In this document: positions 54,015 through 62,785 of the stretch, in pieces
Numbering within the stretch: position 1 is the stretch's first letter
Layout of the letters: every line of letters starts with the position of its first letter
DNA from: a bacterium
GTDB lineage: Bacteria; Hinthialibacterota; Hinthialibacteria; OLB16
Assembly (NCBI GenBank): GCA_022072055.1
Contig: JAJVIK010000010.1
Span: 186,001-250,000 of the forward strand
Reading direction: 5' to 3'
DNA: 64,000 nt
Program-made: the position numbers and the translations under genes
Notes under the pieces: generated by a model
Databases searched by the model: none
Told to the model about the DNA's origin: nothing
The model's input: only the letters and a program-made list of their open reading frames with translations

Positions 54015-55612
54015 TCTTCGAGGAACTGGGCCACATCGAAGAGGCGGAGCTGGAAGCTCAGAGCCGGTTTGAGCGCCGCATCCATGTGTGCGCGGCGGCG
54101 GGTTGCCTGGCTTCCGGCGCGGACGCGGTCAAGGAGGCGCTTTCGGGGGAGCTGCAATCGACCGGGCTTGAAGAGCGTTGCCAGATGGTGGGAGTGGGCT
54201 GCATGGGGCTATGCTCGCGCGGTCCGCTGGTTTCGATCCAACCCGACAATGTGCTTCTGGCCCAGGTGAGGGCGAAGGACGCCAAGGAGGTTGTGGGGAC
54301 GCTCGGAAAGAAGCCGCCCAAGCGCTTGGCCTGCCCCAGCGACCTTCCGTTCTTCAAGCGGCAACTCAAGGTCGTCCTTGAAAACATGGGGCGGATCGAT
54401 CCGGAGCGGATCGAGGAGTATATCGCGGTGGGAGGATATTCCGCGCTTCACAAGGGCTTGACGGAAATGACTTCCCAAGAGGTCATCGACGAGGTGGTGA
54501 AGAGCGGTCTGCGGGGACGTGGGGGCGCGGGTTATCCCACCGGTCTCAAGTGGAGCCAACTCTCCAAGGAGAGCTCTCCGATCAAGTATGTGGTCTGCAA
54601 CGCGGACGAGGGTGACCCCGGCGCCTTTATGGATCGGAGCGTGCTGGAGGGGGATCCGCACCGGGTTCTCGAGGGGATGATCCTGGCCGGGTACGCCACA
54701 GGCGCGACACAGGGGTTCATCTATGTCCGAGCCGAGTACCCGCTCGCGATCAAGCGCCTCAATCTCGCGATCAAACAGGCCAGTCGCCTGGGGCTCCTGG
54801 GCCACAACATCTGCGGGACTCCCGTCAGCTTCGGGGTCGAGGTGCGAGTGGGCGCGGGGGCGTTCGTGTGCGGGGAGGAAACCGCGCTGATGGCTTCGAT
54901 CGAGGGCGGTCGCGGGACCCCCAGGCCGCGTCCTCCCTTCCCCACCCAATCGGGCATTTGGGGTCGTCCCACGATGATCAACAACGTGGAGACCTTCGCG
55001 AACATCCCGCCCATCATCCGCAACGGCGGCAAGTGGCTGGCGGAGATCGGAACGGAGAAGAGCAAGGGCACCAAGGTCTTTTCGCTCTCCGGCAAGGTGG
55101 TCAACACCGGCCTGATCGAGGTCCCGATGGGGATCACGCTCCGTGAAATCATCTTCGAGATCGGGGGTGGAATCCCCTTTGGAGGGAAGTTCAAGGCGGT
55201 CCAGACAGGGGGGCCATCCGGAGGGTGCGTGCCGGACAGCGGACTGGATGTTCCCGTCGATTACGAATCCCTCTCGCACCTCGGAACCATCATGGGTTCC
55301 GGCGGCATGGTGGTGATGGATGATTCGGCGAGCATGGTGGACGTGGCCAGGTTCTTCCTCGATTTCAGTCGTCATGAGTCCTGCGGTAAGTGCATTCCGT
55401 GCCGTGTGGGCACGGTGCAGATGCATGGCCTCTTGGACAAGATCGCCGCGAACCGGGCCACGAGCGAGGATTTGGCGATGCTGGAGGAACTCTGCGATCT
55501 GGTGCGCAAGACCAGCCTATGCGGTCTCGGCCAGACCGCGCCGACCCCGGTGGTCAGCACCTTGCGGCATTTCCGCGAGGAGTATTTGAGTCATTTGTCC
55601 GGCAAGGCTTGA
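54011..55612 (+). CDS. hoxF: bidirectional hydrogenase diaphorase subunit HoxF (NAD-binding)
   Basis: 533 residues. It has an N-terminal [2Fe-2S] thioredoxin-like module ([15 protein letters not shown]), then the NuoF core with the FMN/NADH site [16 protein letters not shown] and [11 protein letters not shown], and a C-terminal 4Fe-4S site [13 protein letters not shown]. It oxidises NADH or reduces NAD+ for the hydrogenase. The start at 54011 overlaps the hoxE stop; the track ORF begins 36 codons earlier in the wrong frame context. Confidence 0.93.
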   Translation: MIFEELGHIEEAELEAQSRFERRIHVCAAAGCLASGADAVKEALSGELQSTGLEERCQMVGVGCMGLCSRGPLVSIQPDNVLLAQVRAKDAKEVVGTLGKKPPKRLACPSDLPFFKRQLKVVLENMGRIDPERIEEYIAVGGYSALHKGLTEMTSQEVIDEVVKSGLRGRGGAGYPTGLKWSQLSKESSPIKYVVCNADEGDPGAFMDRSVLEGDPHRVLEGMILAGYATGATQGFIYVRAEYPLAIKRLNLAIKQASRLGLLGHNICGTPVSFGVEVRVGAGAFVCGEETALMASIEGGRGTPRPRPPFPTQSGIWGRPTMINNVETFANIPPIIRNGGKWLAEIGTEKSKGTKVFSLSGKVVNTGLIEVPMGITLREIIFEIGGGIPFGGKFKAVQTGGPSGGCVPDSGLDVPVDYESLSHLGTIMGSGGMVVMDDSASMVDVARFFLDFSRHESCGKCIPCRVGTVQMHGLLDKIAANRATSEDLAMLEELCDLVRKTSLCGLGQTAPTPVVSTLRHFREEYLSHLSGKA

Positions 55613-55640
55613 GCTGGGCGCCGCGACAGGAGAAGGCTTC

Positions 55641-56363
55641 ATGCCAACAAGCGTCAAGGTAAAAACCCTCAGGATCGATGGGCGCGATGTGAGCGCGCGC
55701 GAGGACCAGACCATCCTCGAGGTCGCGCGCGAAAACGACATCTGGATCCCGACCCTTTGCCATCTGGATGGGCTCTCCCCGGTCGGCGCGTGCCGGCTTT
55801 GCCTGGTTGAAATCAAAGGCTCCACCAAGCTCCTCCCGGCCTGTGTCACCGCGGTCGAGGAGGGGATGGAGGTCAGCACGCAGACGGAGGGCTTGGAGTC
55901 CTATCGGCGGATGATTCTCGAGTTGCTCTTTTCGGAGCGCAACCATGTGTGCTCCATCTGCAAGTCGAACGGGCATTGTGAAATGCAAACCTTGGCCCAA
56001 CGCCTGGGCCTGACCCACATCCATTTCCCCTATCGCTATCCGAGCCTTCCCGTCGACCTTTCGCACGAGCTTTTCGGGATGGACCACAACCGCTGCATCC
56101 TTTGCACCCGGTGCGTCCGGGTGTGCGCGGAGATCGAGGGGGCGCATGTTTGGGATGTGATGGGACGGGGCGTGGATGCCCGCATCATTTGCGACCTGAA
56201 CCAGCCCTGGGGGACCTCCGAGACCTGCACCAGCTGTGGAAAGTGCGTGCATGTCTGCCCGACCGGGGCCTTGTTCGAGCGTGGACGCTCCGCTTCGGAA
56301 ATGGACAAGCGACCGGAGTTCCTGCCCTATCTCACTCTGATGAGGAGGGCCGGCGGTGAGTAA
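55641..56363 (+). CDS. hoxU: bidirectional hydrogenase diaphorase subunit HoxU
   Basis: 240 residues, the length of HoxU and of the N-terminal part of NuoG. Plant-type [2Fe-2S] site [16 protein letters not shown], a His/Cys cluster [15 protein letters not shown], then two 4Fe-4S motifs [11 protein letters not shown] and [12 protein letters not shown]. It passes electrons from HoxF to HoxY. AGGAG 8 nt upstream of the ATG. It overlaps hoxY by 8 bp. Confidence 0.94.
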   Translation: MPTSVKVKTLRIDGRDVSAREDQTILEVARENDIWIPTLCHLDGLSPVGACRLCLVEIKGSTKLLPACVTAVEEGMEVSTQTEGLESYRRMILELLFSERNHVCSICKSNGHCEMQTLAQRLGLTHIHFPYRYPSLPVDLSHELFGMDHNRCILCTRCVRVCAEIEGAHVWDVMGRGVDARIICDLNQPWGTSETCTSCGKCVHVCPTGALFERGRSASEMDKRPEFLPYLTLMRRAGGE

Positions 56364-56889
56364 ACCCACGTTCGCCACGATCTGGCTGGATGGTTGTTCG
56401 GGGTGTCACATGTCGTTTCTCGACATGGATGAACGCTTGGTGGAAATCCTTGATCAGGTGGACCTGGTCTACAGTCCGCTGGTGGATGTCAAGGAATACC
56501 CCGAAGTCGTGGACATTGCCCTAGTGGAAGGGGCGGTCAGCACCGATGAGGATCGCGCGAAGATCCGGAAGATACGCGCGCACACCAAGACTCTGATTTC
56601 CCTCGGGGATTGCGCGGTGACCTCGAATGTCCCCGCAATGAGGAATTACTTCCCGGTGGACTCGGTGATGAAGCGGGCTTATGTGGAGAACGCGGCTGGA
56701 GGCGGGGTGATTCCTGAGCGAGGATTGCCCAAACTCGACCCGCGCGTCTGCCCGGTCCATGAGGTGGTGCACGTGGACCTCTTCATTCCCGGTTGCCCCC
56801 CCTCGGCGGACACCATCCACGCGGCGCTCACGGAGCTTCTGGCGGGACGTAATCCCGACATCGCCGCCCTGACTCGCTTCGGGGCCTGA
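56356..56889 (+). CDS. hoxY: [NiFe]-hydrogenase small subunit HoxY
   Basis: 177 residues starting with GTG inside hoxU. Ligands of the proximal 4Fe-4S cluster are in GCSGCH (Cys14, Cys17), GDC and PGCPPS. The short length and lack of a Tat signal or medial/distal cluster domains mark the cytoplasmic group 3d type. It forms the hydrogenase dimer with HoxH. Confidence 0.93.
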   Translation: MSKPTFATIWLDGCSGCHMSFLDMDERLVEILDQVDLVYSPLVDVKEYPEVVDIALVEGAVSTDEDRAKIRKIRAHTKTLISLGDCAVTSNVPAMRNYFPVDSVMKRAYVENAAGGGVIPERGLPKLDPRVCPVHEVVHVDLFIPGCPPSADTIHAALTELLAGRNPDIAALTRFGA

Positions 56890-56907
56890 ACGGAAAGAGT
56901 CGTCGCC

Positions 56908-58332
56908 ATGTCGAAAACCATCGTCATCGACCCAGTCACCCGCATCGAGGGGCACGCGCGGATCACGCTCCATCTGGATGATCACGGTCAGGTCCATGAC
57001 GCTCGGTTCCATGTCACTCAGTTCCGGGGCTTTGAGAAACTTTGCGAGGGGCGCACGTTCCGGGAGATGCCCTCGCTCATGGCCCGGATTTGTGGAATCT
57101 GTCCGGTCTCTCACTTGATCGCCTCGGCCAAGGCTTGTGACGCCCTGCTCGCGGTGCGGATTCCCGACGCCGCCGCGGACCTGCGCCGGGTGATGAATCT
57201 CGCGCAGATCGTTCAGTCCCACGCGCTCTCCTTCTTCCACCTGGCCTCGCCCGATTTGCTCCTGGGGATGGACGCCTCCCCCGCGGAGCGGAACATCGTG
57301 GGGGTCCTACGCGCGAACCCCGAGCTCGCCAAGGGCGGAATCCGTCTCCGACAGTATGGCCAGCAAGTCATCGAATGGCTCGGGGGCAAGCGGATCCACC
57401 CCTCTTGGGTGGTCGCCGGAGGGGTCAATGAACCGCTGTCAAGCGACCTTCGAGACAAGATCCTCGCGGGGATTCCGGAAGCGCTCGGCATCGCTCAATG
57501 GGCGCTCGAATGGTTCAAGCGGAAACTCGAGGATTACAATGAGGAGATCCGAACCTTCGCCAATTTCCCCAGCCTGTTCATCGGACTGGTCAACAAGCGG
57601 AATGAGCTGGCTCACTATGACGGCACCCTGCGAGTTGGGGATGCCTCAGGGAAGATTGTCGCGGAGCGTTTGGACCCCCAGGACTACTCGGAATGGATCG
57701 CCGAGCATGTGGAGGAGGACAGCTTCCTGAAGTCGCCCTACTACAAGCCCCTGGGGTATCCGGCGGGGATGTATCGTGTCGGACCGCTGGCGCGTCTCAA
57801 TGTGGTGGACCGCTGCGGCACCCCGCTCGCCGATCAGGAATGGGCCGAGTTCCGGGCGCTCGAGCGGGGAGCGGTGCTTTCCTCGTTCCATTACCACTAC
57901 GCACGCCTGATCGAGATCATCTATGCCCTGGAACGGATCCGCGAGCTGCTCGACGACCCGGCGATTCTCAGCAAGCATGTCCGCGCCCAAGCGCGCCCCA
58001 ACGCCTTCGAGGGGATCGGGGTGGCCGAGGCCCCGAGGGGAACCCTGATCCATCACTACAAGATCGATGAGGATGGGCTCATGACCTGGGCCAACCTGAT
58101 CATCGCGACCGGACACAACAACCTTGCCATGAACCGCGGCATCCTCCAGGCCGCAAAGCACTTCGTGGACGGGAACAAACTCGAGGAGGGGATGCTGAAC
58201 CGGGTCGAGGCGGTTATCCGGGCCTATGACCCGTGTCTGTCTTGTTCAACGCACGCGCTTGGACGGATGCCGCTGGTTGTCCAGCTCGTGAGTCCGGAGG
58301 GCAAGGTGGTCAACGAGGCGCGTAGAAGCTGA
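56908..58332 (+). CDS. hoxH: [NiFe]-hydrogenase large subunit HoxH
   Basis: 474 residues. Nickel-iron ligands are RICGIC (Cys62, Cys65) and [10 protein letters not shown] (Cys443, Cys446). The 25-residue tail after His449 ([13 protein letters not shown] and on) is the extension removed by the maturation protease encoded next. [14 protein letters not shown] is the standard N-terminus. It catalyses reversible H2 oxidation linked to NAD(H) through HoxEFU. The last base of its stop is the first of hoxW (TGATG). Confidence 0.96.
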   Translation: MSKTIVIDPVTRIEGHARITLHLDDHGQVHDARFHVTQFRGFEKLCEGRTFREMPSLMARICGICPVSHLIASAKACDALLAVRIPDAAADLRRVMNLAQIVQSHALSFFHLASPDLLLGMDASPAERNIVGVLRANPELAKGGIRLRQYGQQVIEWLGGKRIHPSWVVAGGVNEPLSSDLRDKILAGIPEALGIAQWALEWFKRKLEDYNEEIRTFANFPSLFIGLVNKRNELAHYDGTLRVGDASGKIVAERLDPQDYSEWIAEHVEEDSFLKSPYYKPLGYPAGMYRVGPLARLNVVDRCGTPLADQEWAEFRALERGAVLSSFHYHYARLIEIIYALERIRELLDDPAILSKHVRAQARPNAFEGIGVAEAPRGTLIHHYKIDEDGLMTWANLIIATGHNNLAMNRGILQAAKHFVDGNKLEEGMLNRVEAVIRAYDPCLSCSTHALGRMPLVVQLVSPEGKVVNEARRS

Positions 58333-58805
58333 TGAAACCGATCTTGATCATCGGATACGGAAACCGCCTGTGTGGAGACGATGGCGTGGGACCGGCGGTG
58401 GTTAAGGCCCTGGAGGCCAGGTACGCTGGGGATGTCGCCGTTTCCCTGCTGGCGCGCCATCAGCTCACCCCTGAACTGGTGGACTTTATCGTCGGAAAGG
58501 ACCTGGTGATCTTCATCGACGCCACTCTGGAGGGGGCGCCGGGCGAGATCACGGAAAGGAAAGTGGACCAAGAGGCGGAAGTCGCCACTCTTTCGCACAC
58601 GTGCACTCCGACAAACCTGCTGGTCGCCGCCCGTGTCCTGTTCGGCTCCCATGTCAGCGGAGTTGTGGTCACGGTGGCGGGGGAGAGTTTTGAGGTTGGA
58701 GAGGGCTTGTCCGCCAAGGTCCGGAACGCCCTTCCGGGGCTGGTGGAGAGGATTTTGGGGATTGTGGAGGAGAGACGAACCGGTGCACGAGTTCTCCATC
58801 GTTGA
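58332..58805 (+). CDS. hoxW: hydrogenase maturation protease HoxW
   Basis: 157 residues of the HycI/HupD peptidase family. [21 protein letters not shown] has the Ni-sensing acidic residue in GDDG, and a second acidic ligand is likely in FIDATLEG; the C-terminal ligand is His in LSHTCTP. It cleaves the HoxH tail after nickel insertion. It starts at the hoxH stop and overlaps hypA by 23 bp. Confidence 0.9.
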   Translation: MKPILIIGYGNRLCGDDGVGPAVVKALEARYAGDVAVSLLARHQLTPELVDFIVGKDLVIFIDATLEGAPGEITERKVDQEAEVATLSHTCTPTNLLVAARVLFGSHVSGVVVTVAGESFEVGEGLSAKVRNALPGLVERILGIVEERRTGARVLHR

Positions 58806-59136
58806 ATCCTTGGTTCAGGCCCTTCTCCCCGAGGTGGAGCGCGCCGGAGGCGGCAAGGTCCAATCGGTCCGGTTCCGCAGGGGTAGCGCCTTTTCCGAGG
58901 ATGCCCTGCGACAGGCCTTCGAGGCCCTGGCGCTCGGGACCCCGCTGGAGGGGGCCACAGTCGATGTGGAGACGGTCAATCGGGTTTTCAATTGCCCGAC
59001 CTGCAGACACTCTCAGGTGGTGACATCTCAGGACCTGATGGATCACCTTTTTGTATGTCCGAAATGTGGGTTTGTAGAGGAAATCGAGGAGGCGCATGAC
59101 CTGGAGTTACTCGAGGTCCAGCTGCTCCAGGATTAA
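58783..59136 (+). CDS. hypA: hydrogenase nickel-insertion protein HypA
   Basis: 117 residues beginning (M)HEFSIVESLVQALL, with the nickel-binding His2. It starts with GTG, so the ORF track missed the correct start and reports a longer ORF from 58633. The zinc site is two CxxC pairs (CPTC and CPKC). It delivers nickel to HoxH together with HypB; hypB and hypCDEF are not in the window. Last gene of the operon; no clear terminator follows before the porin promoter. Confidence 0.9.
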   Translation: MHEFSIVESLVQALLPEVERAGGGKVQSVRFRRGSAFSEDALRQAFEALALGTPLEGATVDVETVNRVFNCPTCRHSQVVTSQDLMDHLFVCPKCGFVEEIEEAHDLELLEVQLLQD

Positions 59137-59151
59137 ATAAAACGTTTATTA

Positions 59152-59167
59152 TGGTATAATCGTACCA
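59152..59167. promoter_or_regulatory. palindromic operator site B with TATAAT -10 (porin promoter)
   Basis: TGGTA-TAATCG-TACCA is a perfect inverted repeat. The -10 hexamer TATAAT (59155-59160) lies inside it. No good -35 was found, so transcription may rely on an activator or another sigma factor. Same motif as sites A and C. Confidence 0.55.
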
Positions 59168-59208
59168 CTTTCAATCTAATGGCTTTGAAGGAGGAAGGTG
59201 GTGCGATC

Positions 59209-60582
59209 ATGTGGAAGACATGGGGGTGGGGTCTCTCAGTCGTCTTGGCGGTGAGCCTATTCGGGCTTCCCATGCGGGCCGAGGCGCAGTCCCTCGAACA
59301 AGTGGTGCAAGAGATGAAGAAGGAAATGGAGGACCTGCGCGCGCGGGTCCATGACCTGGAACAGCGCAATCAGGAGCTGGCCTCGCGAGTCCAAGCCGAG
59401 GAAATCCGGGGAGCCTCCCTGTCGGCGGAGGTGGCCGCCCTGCCGGTGAGCCCTCCCCCAGGGAATTCCTCCCTTAAGGAGGAGGTCATCGCGCTGAAGA
59501 CCAAGTTCCCCGCCGAGCTGTACGGCCAGATCCGGCTCGATGCCGCCTATGACGACAGCGAGGTGAACGAGGGCAACTACGCCCGTTGGGTGGAGTCCGA
59601 GGACATTCTGGACGATGACGACCAGTTAAACCTGACCGCGCGCCAATCGCGCTTCGGGATTGATTTCAAGGGCCCAAGCGATGATTGGCTCAAGACCAGC
59701 GCGAAGATCGAAATCGACTTCTTCGAAGGCGGGGGAGAAAACAAGAATCGAATACAGATGCGCCACGCGTACCTCAAGATCGACTGGCCACAGTGCGATT
59801 TCAGCCTTCTGGCCGGTCAGACCTGGGACGTGGTCGCCCCGCTGAATCCCTCGACCCTCAATTACTCCGTGCAGTGGTGGGCGGGGAATATCGGTTACCG
59901 GATTCCCCAGCTGCGCCTGACCAAGGGGTTCACGATGCCCGCCGGGACCCGGATGGAGGTTCAGGTGGCGGCGGTGCGGGACCTGGGGCACACCGCGTTC
60001 ACCTCGGACATTGTGGATTCGGGCGAGGATTCCGGACTTCCCGGAGTGGAAGGGCGAGTGGGCATCTCAGTCCCCACCTGGTGCAAGGACAAAAAGGCGC
60101 AGTTCGGGATCTCCGGACTGTGGGAGCGACTGGAGTTGCCCATTGAAGACCATACCGACCACTGCAAGCACACCAGTTGGGTGGCGGCGCTTGACCTTTC
60201 CCTTCCCCTTACCGAACGGTTGGGGTTCCAGGCGGAGGCCTTCCGAGGTCAAGACCTGGACACCGTGTTGGGAGGCGTCGGCCAGGGGATCAACATGGAC
60301 ACCATGGAGGAAATCCGGGGCAAGGGAGGCTGGATGCAGCTGAGCTACGGGCCGGTCCGCAAAACCACCTTCAATATGGGTGTCGGCGTGGATGACCCGG
60401 AGGACCAGGACCTCCCGGCCGGAGGCAGAACCAAGAACACCGCGTACTGGGGAAATGTCCAGTACGACCTCAACGAGGCGGTCTCCATGGGGCTTGAGCT
60501 CTCCCATTGGAAGACCGAGTACCTCGACCAGCCCGATGGCGACGCCCTCCGGCTGCAGACCTCGTTCATTTACAAGTTCTAG
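59209..60582 (+). CDS. outer-membrane porin with N-terminal coiled coil
   Basis: 457 residues with a signal peptide (MWKTWGWGLSVVLAVSLFGLPMRAEA). A coiled-coil segment follows (residues 27-65, EEMKKEMEDLRARVHDLEQRN-like), then many amphipathic strands ending in Phe (SFIYKF), typical of DcaP-like trimeric porins. The start at 59209 places the signal first; the ATG at 59179 would add ten charged residues. The promoter palindrome is shared with the POR-hox operon, so the porin may import substrates of that pathway. Confidence 0.8.
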   Translation: MWKTWGWGLSVVLAVSLFGLPMRAEAQSLEQVVQEMKKEMEDLRARVHDLEQRNQELASRVQAEEIRGASLSAEVAALPVSPPPGNSSLKEEVIALKTKFPAELYGQIRLDAAYDDSEVNEGNYARWVESEDILDDDDQLNLTARQSRFGIDFKGPSDDWLKTSAKIEIDFFEGGGENKNRIQMRHAYLKIDWPQCDFSLLAGQTWDVVAPLNPSTLNYSVQWWAGNIGYRIPQLRLTKGFTMPAGTRMEVQVAAVRDLGHTAFTSDIVDSGEDSGLPGVEGRVGISVPTWCKDKKAQFGISGLWERLELPIEDHTDHCKHTSWVAALDLSLPLTERLGFQAEAFRGQDLDTVLGGVGQGINMDTMEEIRGKGGWMQLSYGPVRKTTFNMGVGVDDPEDQDLPAGGRTKNTAYWGNVQYDLNEAVSMGLELSHWKTEYLDQPDGDALRLQTSFIYKF

Positions 60583-60621
60583 GGGAGAAACCAGTAGGGG
60601 AATCCCAGCAAGACAGGAATG

Positions 60622-60634
60622 GGTTATCATAACC
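60622..60634. promoter_or_regulatory. palindrome upstream of acs
   Basis: GGTTAT-C-ATAACC, a perfect 6-bp inverted repeat 36 bp before the acs start, followed by CGTATCCA. The right part (ATAACCGTATCCA) resembles site B (ATAATCGTACCA) with one extra T. Possible regulator site. Confidence 0.4.
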
Positions 60635-60669
60635 GTATCCAAATAAACCGTGATGGAGGATCAGCAGCC

Positions 60670-62667
60670 ATGGGGAATGACACCCAGAAGAGCATCAGTT
60701 CATTCATGTCTGAAAGCCGCACTTTTCCGCCCCCTGCCGAGGTGACCGCCAAGGCCCATGTCCGTTCGCTTTCTCAGTATGAGGAGATGTATAAGCGCTC
60801 CATCAAAGATCATAACGGTTTCTGGCTGGAGCAGGCCGAGGAGCTGCACTGGTACAAGAAGCCGACACAGGGTCTGGAATACACCTGGAACACCCTCGAC
60901 CGGGTGATTCGTCACACGTGGTTCGAGGACGGGGTGTTGAATGTATCCCACAACTGCCTGGACCGTCACATGAACACGCCCATCGCCAGGAAGACCGCGA
61001 TTCTATGGCAAGGGGAGCCGGACGAGGAGGTTCGCCATATCACTTACGAGCAGCTTCATGATGAAGTTTGCCGCTTCGCCGGCGCGCTCAGGGAACTGGG
61101 GATCAAGAAAGGCGACCGGGTCTGCATCTATCTCCCGATGATCCCGGAGCTTCCCGTCGCGATGCTCGCCTGCGCCCGTCTCGGGGCAATTCACTCGGTG
61201 GTGTTTGGGGGCTTCAGCGCGGACGCCATCAGGGACCGTGTTCACGATTCCGACTGCAAGCTTCTGATCACCTCGAATGTCTCGTTGAGGGCCGGAAAAC
61301 ATATCCATCTCAAGCAGATCGCGGACAACGCGGTGGCGCAATGCCCCACGATCGAGAAGGTCATCGTGGTCGAGCGCAATGACGAGGAGTGCCCGTTCAA
61401 TCCCGACAAAGATCTCTGGTATCACGAGCTCCTGGCCAAGGCCAAGCCGGTTCTGGAGGCGGAGCCGGTGAACGCGGAGGACCCGCTCTTCATCCTTTAC
61501 ACATCAGGGTCCACCGGAAAACCCAAGGGGGTGGTGCACACCACCGCGGGGTATCTGCTCCATGTCGCGATGACTCACAAGTACATCTTCGATGTGCATG
61601 AGGATGATCTCTATTGGTGCACGGCGGATATCGGATGGGTGACCGGCCACAGCTATATTGTGTATGGCCCGCTGGCCAATGGGGCCACCGCCCTCATGTT
61701 CGAGGGGGTCCCGACCTATCCCGATCCGGGTCGGTTCTGGCAGGTTGTGGAGAAGCACAAAGTAACCATTTTCTACACCGCCCCGACGGCGATCCGCTCG
61801 CTGATTCAGCAAGGCGAGGAATGGCCCGCCAAATATAACCTGGACTCGCTGCGGATTCTCGGCACGGTGGGAGAGCCGATCAATCCCGAGGCGTGGATTT
61901 GGTACCACAAGAACATCGGCCATGAACGCTGCCCGGTGGTGGATACCTGGTGGCAAACCGAGACGGGCGGAATCCTGATCACCCCTCTTCCTGGTGCGAT
62001 GACACTCAAGCCCGGCAGCGCGAGCCGTCCCTTCTTCGGAGTGGACCCGGTGATTCTGCGCGAGGATGGAAGCGAGTGCGGGCCTAACGAGGGTGGGAAG
62101 CTTTGCATCCGGCGTCCCTGGCCGGGCATGATGCGAACCACCTGGGGTGACCACGACCGCTTCATCGACACCTATTTCACGATGTACAAGGACATGTACT
62201 TCACGGGGGATGGGGCGCGCCTCGATGAGGATGGCGATTATTGGCTCATGGGCCGCATCGATGACGTGGTGAATGTCTCCGGCCACCGAATCGGAACCGC
62301 CGAGGTCGAGAGCGCCCTGGTGAGTCACACGAAGGTGGCCGAAGCGGCGGTCGCTCCCATGCCGCACGACATCAAGGGGCAGGCGCTGTACGCCTATGTG
62401 ACCTTGGTGGATGGAGTCCAAGAGAGCGAGGAGCTGCGCGCGGAGCTCAAGCAGCATGTGCGCAAGGAAATCGGGGCCATCGCGGTGCCGGACCTGATTC
62501 AGTTCGCCCCAGCGCTGCCCAAGACTCGCTCCGGAAAGATCATGCGGCGCATCCTTCGCAAGATCGCTGAGAACGCCGTGGACCAGATCGGCGACACCAC
62601 CACGTTGGCGGACCCGTCCGTGGTGGACCACCTGGTCAAGGGGCGTCTTTCGCTCTCGAAGAAGTAA
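60670..62667 (+). CDS. acs: acetyl-CoA synthetase (AMP-forming)
   Basis: 665 residues, the usual Acs length. ANL-superfamily motifs: YTSGSTGKPKGVVHTT, DTWWQTETGG and the C-terminal PKTRSGKIMRR with Lys623, the residue acetylated by Pat-type enzymes in other bacteria. It activates acetate to acetyl-CoA through acetyl-AMP. The start at 60670 has GGAGG 10 nt upstream, a long but acceptable spacing. It lies downstream of the POR-hox operon and the porin gene, on the same strand. Confidence 0.95.
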   Translation: MGNDTQKSISSFMSESRTFPPPAEVTAKAHVRSLSQYEEMYKRSIKDHNGFWLEQAEELHWYKKPTQGLEYTWNTLDRVIRHTWFEDGVLNVSHNCLDRHMNTPIARKTAILWQGEPDEEVRHITYEQLHDEVCRFAGALRELGIKKGDRVCIYLPMIPELPVAMLACARLGAIHSVVFGGFSADAIRDRVHDSDCKLLITSNVSLRAGKHIHLKQIADNAVAQCPTIEKVIVVERNDEECPFNPDKDLWYHELLAKAKPVLEAEPVNAEDPLFILYTSGSTGKPKGVVHTTAGYLLHVAMTHKYIFDVHEDDLYWCTADIGWVTGHSYIVYGPLANGATALMFEGVPTYPDPGRFWQVVEKHKVTIFYTAPTAIRSLIQQGEEWPAKYNLDSLRILGTVGEPINPEAWIWYHKNIGHERCPVVDTWWQTETGGILITPLPGAMTLKPGSASRPFFGVDPVILREDGSECGPNEGGKLCIRRPWPGMMRTTWGDHDRFIDTYFTMYKDMYFTGDGARLDEDGDYWLMGRIDDVVNVSGHRIGTAEVESALVSHTKVAEAAVAPMPHDIKGQALYAYVTLVDGVQESEELRAELKQHVRKEIGAIAVPDLIQFAPALPKTRSGKIMRRILRKIAENAVDQIGDTTTLADPSVVDHLVKGRLSLSKK

Positions 62668-62674
62668 GACAGAC

Positions 62675-62709
62675 CTTCCGAGCGGGGGGGAATCCCCCCC
62701 GCTCGGAAG
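62675..62709. terminator. perfect 16-bp hairpin after acs
   Basis: CTTCCGAGCGGGGGGG, an AAT loop, then CCCCCCCGCTCGGAAG. Very stable and placed 8 bp after the acs stop codon, but no U-tract follows on either strand, so it is an atypical terminator or a 3'-end stabiliser. Confidence 0.6.
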
Positions 62710-62785
62710 CACGGGGTAGGTTATAGGGACAACCGGCCCCCGCCCGACCGAGGTGTCCTATTCTTTTGTAAGGAGAGGAGTCGTC

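Noticed and set aside
59137-59160. AATAAA-ACG-TTTATT after hypA as a terminator
   Set aside because: The AT-rich stem is weak, has no tail and merges into the porin promoter palindrome.
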